Shown: positions 1-5,959 of the stretch, in pieces
Numbering within the stretch: the first letter of the stretch is position 1
Layout of the letters: every line of letters begins with the position of its first letter
NCBI GenBank assembly: GCA_900551595.1
Contig: URWR01000097.1
Location: 1-6,539, forward strand
From: an uncultured Coriobacteriaceae bacterium
Lineage (GTDB): Bacteria > Actinomycetota > Coriobacteriia > Coriobacteriales > Atopobiaceae
Length of the DNA stretch: 6,539 bases
Reading direction: 5' to 3'
Position numbers and translations under genes: made by a program
Notes under the pieces: generated by a model
The model's input: only the letters and a program-made list of their open reading frames with translations
Told to the model about the DNA's origin: nothing
Databases searched by the model: none

Positions 1-594
1 AATGGGGCAGGCGATAACGAACGGGAAGACCTGAATAGCCTGCACCGTTGCAAGTGCGCCTGCATCAATACCTGTAATAGAGGCAAGTGTGGTTGTAGGA
101 ATGCCAATCGATCCAAACATGGTTGGAACGCCGTTGGCAATAAGACAGGAAAGAATAGCGGTAACAGGAGAAATGCCGAGTGCCATGAGCATGCTTGCCG
201 GGATAGCAACTGCCGTGCCAAAGCCAGCCATACCCTCAAGGAAACCGCCAAAGCACCAACCAATAAGCAGTGTAAGGATGCGTTTATCAGCAGAAACAGA
301 GCAAAGCATTCCCTTAATAGTTTCCATGGCGCCGGTATGCACCGTAAGGTTGTACGTAAAGACAGCGGCGATAATAACGATAACAATAGGCCACAATGCC
401 ATGGCAAAGCCTTCAAGTGCGGCGGTCGCAACATTAAGAGGGGTCATGCTCCAGCCAACCATTGAGCAAACAATAGCTACAAGCAGGGCGCCTAGGCTTG
501 CAATGTGGGCTTGCATGTGGAGGCCACAGAGGGCAATAACAAGCCAGATAATAGGGGCGAGGGCGAATACAAACATTCCAAAAAGCTCGAGCAT
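1..594 (-). CDS. lctP: L-lactate permease, LctP family (3' part missing, N-terminal 198 residues)
   Basis: Proton-coupled uptake of lactate (some relatives carry glycolate) across the cytoplasmic membrane is the established role of the LctP family. Translating the minus strand from the ATG at 594 gives 198 residues open to the window edge; family members are roughly 500-560 residues, so about 60% is outside. Very hydrophobic stretches lie near residues 4-24, 31-47, 64-80 and 105-118. The best diagnostic is FLEGMAGFGTAVAIPA at residues 118-133, matching the conserved FLEGxAGFGTPVAI block of the family, followed by the conserved-looking FGSIGIPTTT at 160-169. The start is supported by AGGAG five bases upstream of the ATG. 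The acetyltransferase gene ends 150 bp upstream in the same direction. That gap shows no clear promoter pair or terminator, so independent transcription is undecided. The direct substrate could be another short 2-hydroxy acid. Confidence 0.88.
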   Translation of the reverse strand, partial: MLELFGMFVFALAPIIWLVIALCGLHMQAHIASLGALLVAIVCSMVGWSMTPLNVATAALEGFAMALWPIVIVIIAAVFTYNLTVHTGAMETIKGMLCSVSADKRILTLLIGWCFGGFLEGMAGFGTAVAIPASMLMALGISPVTAILSCLIANGVPTMFGSIGIPTTTLASITGIDAGALATVQAIQVFPFVIACPI

Positions 595-744
595 GCTAGC
601 TCCTGAAGTCGTGCTGGGCAATCAGTCTTTTAATGTAGCACTTGACCAGGAGATATTTGTTGTCGCAGTTCAATATATGAGTCATCTTATGTCTTGCGGG
701 TGGTTGTTGAGCAGCAATGAATGTCGCTGGGTTTTACCCTCCAG

Positions 745-1269
745 TCAGAGCGTGAGCTCATAGAGCAAGAAATCGCGTGGCACTCCGATGTCCGGATATG
801 TTATAGAAACCGATGTAACGTAGCAAAAGCCGAATGATTGATACATCTTCTGGGGAATGTTGTTACCCTCGATACAATCGAGACGCAGAGCCTTTTGACC
901 ACGAGTCTGCGCTGTCTGGATGGCATGAGCGATCAATTGTTTGGCGTATCCTCTCCCTCCGTACTCAGGAAGAACCCTCAAAGCGTGTAAGATCGATATT
1001 TTGTCGGGCTCGGCGTCGACACCCCAGTTAACTCGGTTGTATGCATCGTCGCATTCATGGTCCATGATGTACGCCGCGACGATTGTTTTCCCCTCAGTTC
1101 CGACGAATTGGTTGTGCCGGCTGATAGCGCTCTCGACCATCTCTTTTGAGGGGAAGCCGCCTTTGTCTCCCTCGGGGAGGAAATCCTCTTCTCCCAGAAC
1201 CTTGCACATTCGATCGTAGAGTGCCATGAGTTCCCCTATGTCCTCATGGGTTGCCTCTCGAATTTGCAT
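745..1269 (-). CDS. GNAT family N-acetyltransferase
   Basis: Predicted cytosolic acetyl-CoA-dependent N-acetyltransferase of 174 residues with unknown acceptor. The start at 1269 (MQIREATHED) is chosen because AGGAGG sits 8 bases before it. An in-frame ATG 14 codons upstream has no comparable ribosome site and would add non-family sequence. The fold is typical: beta1 MQIREAT opening, then the acetyl-CoA pyrophosphate loop (motif A) around residues 97-115 with PEYGGRGYA at 101-109, where a Gly replaces the usual first Arg/Gln. Motif B follows at 128-148, with LRLDCIEGNN and the YQSFGF turn at 143-148 that normally carries the catalytic/leaving-group tyrosine region. The C-terminal strand ends in FLLYELTL. 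Length is usual for a single GNAT domain. It lies upstream of the lactate permease in the same direction and diverges from the HTH regulator gene; nothing here identifies the substrate. Confidence 0.88.
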   Translation of the reverse strand: MQIREATHEDIGELMALYDRMCKVLGEEDFLPEGDKGGFPSKEMVESAISRHNQFVGTEGKTIVAAYIMDHECDDAYNRVNWGVDAEPDKISILHALRVLPEYGGRGYAKQLIAHAIQTAQTRGQKALRLDCIEGNNIPQKMYQSFGFCYVTSVSITYPDIGVPRDFLLYELTL

Positions 1270-1347
1270 TTCTCTTGCCTCCTGAATTCCGGTGCAAATC
1301 ATCCCATTCAAAGTGTTTAGACTGGTGTGAAATGCTGTCAGCGAATC

Positions 1348-1417
1348 TTCACTAGACCATTAATTACCTGCATAAATATTGTGCTCTATTGATGGGGTCC
1401 TCAGCTCACTCTACAGC
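1348..1417 (+). promoter_or_regulatory. Candidate promoters of the HTH regulator gene
   Basis: Two weak sigma-70-like pairs can be read. One is TTCACT (1348-1353), 17 bp, CATAAA (1371-1376). The other is TTGATG (1389-1394), 17 bp, TACAGC (1412-1417). The second would place the palindrome at 1424-1438 directly at the transcription start, a repressing position. Each matches consensus at only about half the bases, so this is a location guess, not a mapped promoter. Confidence 0.22.
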
Positions 1418-1442
1418 TCCAACTTAGCTCGCAGCTAATGAA
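1414..1442. promoter_or_regulatory. Left copy of a paired palindromic element (putative operator)
   Basis: The core TTAGCTCGCAGCTAA (1424-1438) is a palindrome with perfect 6-bp arms around CGC. It is followed by TGAA and preceded by CAG-CTCC-AAC. The same block recurs at 2030-2058, exactly 616 bp away, with 22 of 29 positions identical. All mismatches fall outside the arms or in the 3-bp centre. It lies in the 215-bp divergent gap between the acetyltransferase and the HTH gene, 46 bp before the HTH start codon. The symmetry suggests a dimeric protein site. Two further AGCT tetranucleotides precede it at 1403 and 1415. Confidence 0.6.
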
Positions 1443-1484
1443 ACGATAGGGCATCTTCCTCATGCTGTTAAGCAGGAGGTTGCA

Positions 1485-1919
1485 ATGCGGGCGGAATGGG
1501 ATTTTATACGAAAGAGAGAGGTATCACTGGCTGATGCCCTTGCTTTCGCACAGACTGATAATCCCTCACTCTCAGAATGGATTGCCCGAGAGCTCAGTAT
1601 TCGTAACCTTCGTCGCCGTGATGTTGTGCGCGACTCTCGTCTTAATCAAACTTTTTGCTATCAGATAATTGCAGGTACAAGAAGGGCAAGTCGGGATAAG
1701 TTGTTACAGCTGGCCTTTGGTATGCGCTTGGGCATTGACGCTACTTGTGAGCTGTTGGAGCGTGGAGGAACAAACGCCCTGATGCCAAGCGTTCCTCGTG
1801 ACGTTATTGTCGCTTATTGTTTGGAACGTCGCATGAAAATTGATGCATGTGACGATCTGTTGTGGGCAAGAGGAGAGCAAACGCTTGTGTCCTTTGAAGG
1901 CGGACGAAGCCCGCACTAA
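1485..1919 (+). CDS. Helix-turn-helix (XRE-like) regulatory protein, small
   Basis: A 144-residue soluble, basic-centred protein with no signal peptide. Residues 14-38 (LADALAFAQ...EWIAREL) look like a leading helix. Residues 43-82 read as a Cro/XRE-like helix-turn-helix: RRRDVVRDSRLNQTFCYQII, then GTRRASRDKLLQLAFGMRL. The part from 84 to 129 (DATCELLERGG, then RDVIVAYCLERRMKIDACDDLL) resembles the C-terminal helical half of a widespread small HTH family of Firmicutes and Actinobacteria with the pattern LN-x-T-x-x-YQI-x-x-G-x-R-x-x-SRDKL. I recognise that family from memory only. AGGAGGT (1474-1480) five bases before the ATG fixes the start. Its upstream region carries a palindrome repeated before the next gene, so autoregulation plus control of the Ltp-repeat gene is a reasonable inference. 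An overlapping open frame from 1462 lacks its own good ribosome site and is not a gene. Confidence 0.78.
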   Translation: MRAEWDFIRKREVSLADALAFAQTDNPSLSEWIARELSIRNLRRRDVVRDSRLNQTFCYQIIAGTRRASRDKLLQLAFGMRLGIDATCELLERGGTNALMPSVPRDVIVAYCLERRMKIDACDDLLWARGEQTLVSFEGGRSPH

Positions 1920-1948
1920 GCAAATGAAAATTACTTATGAAAGACAGA

Positions 1949-1976
1949 TTGAACGGATCACACTTGTATATATAAC
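1949..1976 (+). promoter_or_regulatory. Candidate promoter of the Ltp-repeat gene
   Basis: TTGAAC (1949-1954), 16-bp spacer, TATAAC (1971-1976) matches the sigma-70 consensus at 4/6 and 5/6 positions. It predicts a start near 1983 and a leader of about 140 nt that includes the palindrome at 2040-2054. A second, weaker pair, TTTACT (2004-2009) and TATGCA (2026-2031) with 16 bp between, would put the palindrome directly at the start point. No terminator is visible after the upstream HTH gene, so readthrough is also possible. Confidence 0.4.
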
Positions 1977-2029
1977 GATGCATGTTTATCTGATGAGAAA
2001 CAATTTACTGTGCTTTTCCGTCTGCTATG

Positions 2030-2058
2030 CAGTCTCAATTTAGCTGCGAGCTAATGAA
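2030..2058. promoter_or_regulatory. Right copy of the paired palindromic element (putative operator)
   Basis: The core TTAGCTGCGAGCTAA (2040-2054) has the same perfect 6-bp arms as the copy at 1424-1438 but with the centre GCG instead of CGC. It is followed by the same TGAA and preceded by CAG-TCTC-AAT. It lies 69 bp before the start codon of the Ltp-repeat protein. Conservation of arms and flanks around a freely changed centre is what a dimeric DNA-binding site looks like. As RNA it could also fold into a small 6-bp hairpin with a 3-nt loop. Confidence 0.6.
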
Positions 2059-2123
2059 TGACCTAGACCTTTGAACTCATACTTCTCTCATCTAAAGGTT
2101 TTGTTGACCGAAAAGAGGGGCTC

Positions 2124-2618
2124 ATGGCAGATAAGACAAAAAAGCCAATTTATAAAAGAATCTGGTTCTGGGTTCTGATTGTCCTGGTAATTGGCGCTGT
2201 TGGCAGCGGGGTTTCTGGTAATAGTGGTTCCAATACTTCATCAGAGGATGAAGCTGCAGTTACTCAAGAGACATCTGCTGATAACAGCGAAGCACAAGAA
2301 GAATCAGAGCCAGAAGTGCCTAAAGAGTATGAAAATGCTCTTATTCAGGCGGAGAATTATAGCGATACCTTACACATGTCGAAGCAGGGCATTTATGACC
2401 AGCTCGTCTCGGAATATGGCGGACAGTTTAGTCCTGAAGCAGCACAATATGCTATCGACAATATTGATGCCGACTGGAATGCCAATGCACTAGCAAAAGC
2501 TCGTACTTATCAAGATACAATGGCAATGTCTCCTGATGCGATCTACGATCAACTCACCTCTGAATATGGCGAGAAATTCACTCCTGAAGAGGCTCAATAC
2601 GCAATCGATAATTTATAA
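2124..2618 (+). CDS. Membrane-anchored Ltp-repeat protein (Lipoprotein_Ltp domains)
   Basis: A 164-residue predicted surface protein. Residues 1-12 are Lys/Arg-rich and residues 13-30 (starting IWFWVLIVLVIGAV) form one membrane segment or uncleaved signal, so the rest should face outside. Residues 31-67 are a low-complexity Ser/Glu/Asp linker. Two Ltp repeats follow at about 70-115 and 120-164, sharing AxxYxDTxxMSxxxIYDQL, SEYG, then F-P-E-AQYAIDN. This is the Pfam Lipoprotein_Ltp repeat. In streptococcal phage TP-J34 an Ltp lipoprotein blocks injection of other phages' DNA; chromosomal copies mostly lack a tested function. Unlike that protein, this one has no cysteine at all, so no lipobox. 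GAGGGG just before the ATG supports the start. It follows the HTH gene and shares its palindrome; a strong terminator follows 31 bp after the stop. Confidence 0.85.
   Translation: MADKTKKPIYKRIWFWVLIVLVIGAVGSGVSGNSGSNTSSEDEAAVTQETSADNSEAQEESEPEVPKEYENALIQAENYSDTLHMSKQGIYDQLVSEYGGQFSPEAAQYAIDNIDADWNANALAKARTYQDTMAMSPDAIYDQLTSEYGEKFTPEEAQYAIDNL
2337..2615 (+). repeat. Two tandem Ltp protein repeats
   Basis: Codons about 72-115 and 121-164 encode two copies of the same roughly 45-residue unit with about a 50-residue period. Shared elements in order are NAL-x-x-A, the Y-x-DT pair, the IYDQL helix, SEYG, and PE-x-AQYAIDN. The DNA copies have diverged clearly more than the protein, for example in the codons for SEYG and AIDN, which suggests an old duplication under protein-level selection. 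Confidence 0.8.
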
Positions 2619-2649
2619 GACCTTAAATACGTGTCTGCTGGTTTGAACC

Positions 2650-2686
2650 AAAGAAGTGCTCGTTTATGTACGAGCACTTCTTTTTT
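2650..2686. terminator. Strong intrinsic terminator between convergent genes
   Basis: GAAGTGCTCG (2653-2662) pairs perfectly with CGAGCACTTC (2671-2680) and is extended by three A-T pairs (2650-2652 with 2681-2683), giving 13 bp. The loop is 8 nt and the run of six T (2681-2686) follows on the plus strand. It ends the Ltp-repeat transcript. The A-T extension gives a short T-run on the minus strand too, so it may also stop the converging phosphoesterase transcript. Confidence 0.9.
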
Positions 2687-2739
2687 GCTGCTCAAACAAA
2701 CATGGTGTTGATGAATAGATGTTCTACCAGCCAGTCAGA

Positions 2740-3318
2740 CTATTCCAAAATAACGTGATGGAGTTCCCCGTCCTCATACACGCCATAGCTGTGTGAGCCA
2801 TCCTTAGGGATAGACACACTTCCTGGGTTAAATACGCGGAGCTCAACCTCACCAACGGTTAGAGCTTCGTCAACCTTAATGTGCGTATGCCCATACAGCA
2901 CGATGCTGTTATCAGCGAGCTTGGGCAGGTTGTCTATGGAATTGTGAAGCCCGGGGCCGTATACGTGTCCATGCGTACAGAACAGTTCGTGCATGGCATG
3001 AGCGTCGCGGAGGTCTTTTGCCGTGCGTCCAGAATCGAGCACTACGGTATAGTCCGCCAAGCAGGGGAAATCGAGCATCATTTGGTCAACTTCAGCCTCA
3101 CAGTTGCCTCGCACAGCGATGATCTGCTCGGCAAGACTATTGAGCATTGCGGCAACTTCTTTTGGCGCGTACTCATCGGGCAAATCATTGCGGGGGCCAT
3201 GGTAGAGAAGGTCACCAAGAAGCACAATACGGTCAGGAGTTTCGGCTTCGATAGCGCCCATGAGTTTGCGACACCAGGCTGCCGATCCATGAATGTCGGA
3301 TGCAATGAGAAGCTTCAT
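2740..3318 (-). CDS. yfcE: YfcE/MJ0936-type metallophosphoesterase
   Basis: A cytosolic calcineurin-like phosphodiesterase of 192 residues; E. coli YfcE (about 184 residues) hydrolyses phosphodiester bonds with Mn2+, but the natural substrate is not settled. All metal-binding blocks are present in order: SDIHG with D8 and H10, GDLLYHGP with D36, GNCE with N72, THGH with H116/H118, and GHTH with H144/H146. NPGSVSIPKDG at 164-174 is the usual closing block of this subfamily. The start at 3318 (MKLLIASDIHG) is chosen over the upstream ATG because GAGG lies 7 bases before it and because the family starts exactly there; the extra 31 upstream codons would run into a terminator hairpin. The ferredoxin gene lies upstream, separated by that terminator. 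A TATGAT hexamer just upstream is a possible -10 but has no convincing -35. Confidence 0.92.
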   Translation of the reverse strand: MKLLIASDIHGSAAWCRKLMGAIEAETPDRIVLLGDLLYHGPRNDLPDEYAPKEVAAMLNSLAEQIIAVRGNCEAEVDQMMLDFPCLADYTVVLDSGRTAKDLRDAHAMHELFCTHGHVYGPGLHNSIDNLPKLADNSIVLYGHTHIKVDEALTVGEVELRVFNPGSVSIPKDGSHSYGVYEDGELHHVILE

Positions 3319-3368
3319 GGTGCGTCCTCTGTTTCTCTCGGAGGGTTTGGTTCTAACACCCATCATAC

Positions 3369-3404
3369 AAAAGGAGACCAAGCATAGAGCTTGGTCTCCT
3401 TTTT
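3369..3404. terminator. Intrinsic terminator, probably ending the ferredoxin transcript
   Basis: AAAAGGAGACCAAGC (3369-3383) pairs with GCTTGGTCTCCTTTT (3389-3403), a perfect 15-bp stem with a 5-nt loop and T-runs on both strands. On the minus strand it lies 60 bp after the ferredoxin stop codon and 51 bp before the phosphoesterase start codon. It should separate those two genes into different transcripts. No plus-strand gene ends here, so its plus-strand action would only stop antisense RNA. Confidence 0.85.
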
Positions 3405-3463
3405 GCATCACTTAATCAAACGCGTAGATAGCAATGCGAGTGTGAAGTGCGCCGAACGCTAAC

Positions 3464-3652
3464 TTAGTCCTCAGCGATCTCGGTGATTGCGCCAGCAGGG
3501 CAAGCGTCAAGGCAAGCGCCGCAAGCTACGCAAGCATCGCCATCGGCAACCTGAGCAGACTCGTCGCCGAGCTCGAGTACGCCAGCAGGGCAGGTGTCAA
3601 CGCAAACGCCGCAAGCAATGCACTCGTCGGCATCAATAACGGGGTGAGACAT
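3464..3652 (-). CDS. Two-cluster 2[4Fe-4S] ferredoxin
   Basis: A 62-residue bacterial (clostridial-type) ferredoxin, a soluble low-potential electron carrier for anaerobic redox enzymes such as pyruvate:ferredoxin oxidoreductase or hydrogenase; the actual partner is not shown here. Both cluster motifs are intact: C11-C14-C17 with C21-Pro, and C41-C44-C47 with C51-Pro. The two halves (CIACGVCVDTCPAG and CVACGACLDACPAG) show the usual internal duplication. Net charge is strongly acidic, ending in EIAED. GGAG five bases before the ATG supports the start. The gene stands alone, with a hairpin terminator after it and a candidate promoter and structured leader before it, diverging from dnaK. A housekeeping role in anaerobic fermentation fits a Coriobacteriia-like host. 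Confidence 0.95.
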   Translation of the reverse strand: MSHPVIDADECIACGVCVDTCPAGVLELGDESAQVADGDACVACGACLDACPAGAITEIAED

Positions 3653-3680
3653 AATTGCTCCATTCCTTGTAAACCCTATC

Positions 3681-3721
3681 CGTTCGCCGCCTTAAATCCT
3701 CTCCAGGCGTTTATGCGAACG
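3681..3721 (-). promoter_or_regulatory. Large stem-loop in the ferredoxin mRNA leader
   Basis: The outer arms CGTTCGC (3681-3687) and GCGAACG (3715-3721) pair perfectly over 7 bp. The inner arms CGCCT (3688-3692) and AGGCG (3705-3709) add 5 bp. There is a 5-nt bulge at 3710-3714 and a 12-nt loop at 3693-3704. In the minus-strand RNA the loop reads GGAGAGGAUUUA, rich in Shine-Dalgarno-like bases. If the promoter at 3735-3762 is right, the stem begins only a few nucleotides after the transcript's 5' end and about 28 nt before the start codon. There is no T-run, so it is not a terminator. Confidence 0.55.
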
Positions 3722-3734
3722 ATTCCTTGCGTTG

Positions 3735-3762
3735 AGAATATCATGCACTCGGTGGTTTGCAA
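3735..3762 (-). promoter_or_regulatory. Candidate ferredoxin promoter
   Basis: On the minus strand TTGCAA (3762-3757) and TATTCT (3740-3735) are separated by 16 bp; each matches the sigma-70 consensus at 4/6 positions. The predicted start is near 3728, giving a leader of about 75 nt that opens with the stem-loop at 3681-3721. Confidence 0.4.
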
Positions 3763-3892
3763 GGTTTAGTCGGGAACAGATGGCATAGTTTTTCGGAATG
3801 GTATGAAAATTTCCCTCAATTGGGAGACACATTGCAGAAAGTACATCTGTACAGCGGTTTGCCTACATAAAACTCGTTACAACAAACATAAA

Positions 3893-3921
3893 TTGTGAAG
3901 GGTTAAAAAATCTAGTATAAA
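3893..3921 (+). promoter_or_regulatory. dnaK promoter
   Basis: TTGTGA (3893-3898), exactly 17 bp, TATAAA (3916-3921) matches the housekeeping sigma consensus at 4/6 and 5/6 positions. It predicts a start near 3928 and a leader of about 110 nt. The -35 is one arm of an imperfect dyad (CGTTACAA at 3875-3882 with TTGTGAAG at 3893-3900). A second weaker pair, TTGTAT (3934-3939) and TACAAT (3959-3964) with a long 19-bp spacer, lies downstream. Confidence 0.6.
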
Positions 3922-4037
3922 GACGCTTAGATTTTGTATAGGATGGGCAATCACGGGATACAATGAAGGTGTAAAGAAAACTAAGTTCCAGGACGTACAT
4001 GCACAATGCAGGCGTCTTCAGGGAGGGGAAACATACT

Positions 4038-5939
4038 ATGAGCAGCAAAATTCTAGGTATTGACCTTGGTACTACCAACTCTGCAATGGCAGTACTTGAA
4101 GGTGGCGAGCCTACCATTATCGTAAACGCAGAAGGTGATCGCACCACTCCGTCCGTTGTGGCTTTCCGCCCCGATGGAGATCGTATCGTTGGTAAGGCAG
4201 CAAAGAACCAGTCCGTCACAAATCCAACAAATACCGTCTTTTCCATCAAGCGTTTCATGGGTCGTCGTTACAACGAGGTTGCCTCCGAGATTAAGACCGT
4301 CCCGTATAAGGTTAAAGAGGGACAGGGTGGCCGCGCTGTTGTCGAAATCGAGGGAGAGGACTTCACGCCTGAGCAGATCAGCGCCATGATTCTCTCTAAG
4401 ATGAAGGCAGACGCCGAGAAGTATCTTGGCGAGCCTGTTACCGACGCCGTTATTACCGTTCCTGCCTACTTTAACGATGCTCAGCGTCAAGCTACTAAGG
4501 ACGCAGGCAAGATCGCGGGTCTTAACGTCAAGCGTATCGTTAACGAGCCTACGGCTGCAGCGCTTGCCTATGGCTTGGATAAGAAGGGCATTGATCAGAA
4601 GGTTCTCGTATTCGACTTGGGCGGCGGCACATTCGATGTTTCACTGCTCGACCTCGCCGACGGTGTCTTTGAGGTACTTGCTACTAACGGCGATAACCAC
4701 CTGGGTGGCGACGACTGGGATCAGCGCATAATTGATTGGCTGGCCGATAAGTTCCAGGCTGATAACGGCATCGATTTGCGTCAGGATCCTATGGCACTGC
4801 AGCGCCTGAAGGAAGCTGCTGAGAATGCTAAGAAGGAGCTCTCGAGTGCTCAGCAGGCTCAGATCAACCTGCCCTTCATCACGGCGGACGCTTCTGGCCC
4901 CAAGCACCTCGACTACACCCTTACCCGTGCCGAGTTTGAGCGCATTACGCGCGATCTGCTCGATCGCTGCAAGGGTCCTGTAACCAAGGCACTTCGCGAT
5001 GCAAACATGCAGCTCTCCGACATCTCAGAGGTTATTCTCGTCGGCGGCTCCAGCCGTATGCCGGCGGTTCAGGATCTCGTCAAGCAGATGACGGGCAAGC
5101 AGCCCAACATGTCTGTAAACCCGGACGAGGTTGTTGCTGATGGTGCAGCTGTCCAGGGCGGCGTGCTTACGGGCGATGTTGAGGGCATCCTCTTGCTCGA
5201 CGTAACTCCGCTTTCACTTGGTGTGGAAACCATGGGCGGCGTTATGACCAAGATGATCGACCGTAACACCACTATCCCGACGTCCAAGACTGAGATTTAC
5301 TCCACAGCCGCTGATAACCAGACTTCGGTTGAGATTAACGTCCTGCAGGGCGAGCGCGAGATGGCTGCCGACAACAAGAGCCTTGGTAAGTTCCAGCTTA
5401 CGGGCATTCCTGCCGCACGCCGTGGCGTTCCTCAGATTGAGGTTACCTTCGATATCGATGCAAACGGCATCGTAAAGGTAACGGCTAAGGATAAGGGCAC
5501 TGGTAAGGAGCAGCAGATCACCATCTCTGGCTCTACGGCACTTTCCGATGAAGAAGTCGACCGCATGGTGAAGGATGCTGAGTCTCACGCTGAGGAAGAT
5601 AAGCGTCATAAGGACGAGATTGAGGTCCGTAACCAGACTGACAGCCTTGCTTACAGCACCGAGCAGACGCTTGCTGACCTTGGTGACAAGGTGCCCGAGG
5701 ATCTGAAGAACGAAGTTCAGGGTGCAGTTGATGAGGCTAAGAAGGCCCTTGATGGCACCGATATCGAAGCTATCAAGGCTGCCGGTGAAAAGCTTCAGCA
5801 GGTTGGCCATAAACTCGCTGAGGTGGTCTACTCAGCCACTAATGAGCAGGCTGCTGCCGATAATGGCGCCGCTTCCGACAACTCCGACGATGTCGTTGAC
5901 GCCGACTATGAGGTTGTTGACGACGATAAGGACGAGTAA
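4038..5939 (+). CDS. dnaK: Molecular chaperone DnaK (Hsp70), complete
   Basis: ATP-dependent Hsp70 chaperone of 633 residues that binds exposed hydrophobic segments of proteins, working with DnaJ and GrpE in the cytosol. The ATPase domain carries IDLGTTNS at residues 8-15, [13 protein letters not shown] from 192, and [14 protein letters not shown] from 332, the three classic Hsp70 signatures. The hydrophobic interdomain linker [11 protein letters not shown] lies around 385-395. The substrate-binding domain and helical lid follow. The acidic tail contains [17 protein letters not shown], the conserved bacterial DnaK C-terminus. The region after FMGRRYNEV is short, lacking the insert of about two dozen residues seen in Gram-negative DnaK, as expected for a Gram-positive-type protein. 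The ATG at 4038 is preferred over one 13 codons upstream because GGGAGGGG precedes it and the family begins here. grpE follows after 98 bp. Confidence 0.98.
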   Translation: MSSKILGIDLGTTNSAMAVLEGGEPTIIVNAEGDRTTPSVVAFRPDGDRIVGKAAKNQSVTNPTNTVFSIKRFMGRRYNEVASEIKTVPYKVKEGQGGRAVVEIEGEDFTPEQISAMILSKMKADAEKYLGEPVTDAVITVPAYFNDAQRQATKDAGKIAGLNVKRIVNEPTAAALAYGLDKKGIDQKVLVFDLGGGTFDVSLLDLADGVFEVLATNGDNHLGGDDWDQRIIDWLADKFQADNGIDLRQDPMALQRLKEAAENAKKELSSAQQAQINLPFITADASGPKHLDYTLTRAEFERITRDLLDRCKGPVTKALRDANMQLSDISEVILVGGSSRMPAVQDLVKQMTGKQPNMSVNPDEVVADGAAVQGGVLTGDVEGILLLDVTPLSLGVETMGGVMTKMIDRNTTIPTSKTEIYSTAADNQTSVEINVLQGEREMAADNKSLGKFQLTGIPAARRGVPQIEVTFDIDANGIVKVTAKDKGTGKEQQITISGSTALSDEEVDRMVKDAESHAEEDKRHKDEIEVRNQTDSLAYSTEQTLADLGDKVPEDLKNEVQGAVDEAKKALDGTDIEAIKAAGEKLQQVGHKLAEVVYSATNEQAAADNGAASDNSDDVVDADYEVVDDDKDE

Positions 5940-5959
5940 GACTCGATCTAGGAACCGAA

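Larger units (their letters stand above)
3653..4037. other. Divergent intergenic region between ferredoxin and dnaK
   Basis: A 385-bp gene-free stretch with no credible small ORF. From left to right it holds the ferredoxin ribosome site and leader stem-loop, the ferredoxin promoter candidate, two minor dyads and the dnaK promoter, followed by a leader of about 110 nt. The dyads are TCCC/GGGA around TCAATT near 3822-3835 and GTACA-TC-TGTAC at 3841-3852. No HAIR (CTTGAGT-N7-ACTCAAG) or CIRCE (TTAGCACTC-N9-GAGTGCTAA) box is recognisable on either strand. Confidence 0.7.

Noticed and set aside
595..744. A promoter or lactate-regulator operator for the permease
   Set aside because: TATATT and TACATT hexamers are present on the minus strand, but neither has an acceptable -35 at 16-18 bp, and no convincing dyad was found.
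89..763. 224-codon open frame on the plus strand
   Set aside because: It is antisense to the lactate permease, whose minus-strand frame has the family signature and a proper ribosome site. The plus-strand protein has no recognisable domain.
1270..1311. 14-codon N-terminal extension of the acetyltransferase
   Set aside because: The AGGAGG lies within this extension at the right distance from the ATG at 1269, and GNAT proteins typically begin with the first strand found there.
1414..2058. The two palindromic blocks as ends of an insertion sequence
   Set aside because: They are in direct rather than inverted orientation as blocks, there is no transposase or target duplication, and each sits in a promoter region. 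An operator pair is simpler.
2881..3387. 168-codon plus-strand open frame
   Set aside because: It is antisense to the metallophosphoesterase, which carries all metal-binding motifs.
3863..4258. 131-codon minus-strand open frame over the dnaK promoter
   Set aside because: It overlaps the dnaK promoter and 5' coding region, and shows no ribosome site and no recognisable domain.
5214..5810. 198-codon minus-strand open frame inside dnaK
   Set aside because: Long antisense frames are common opposite a biased-codon gene like dnaK. No ribosome site or recognisable family was seen.
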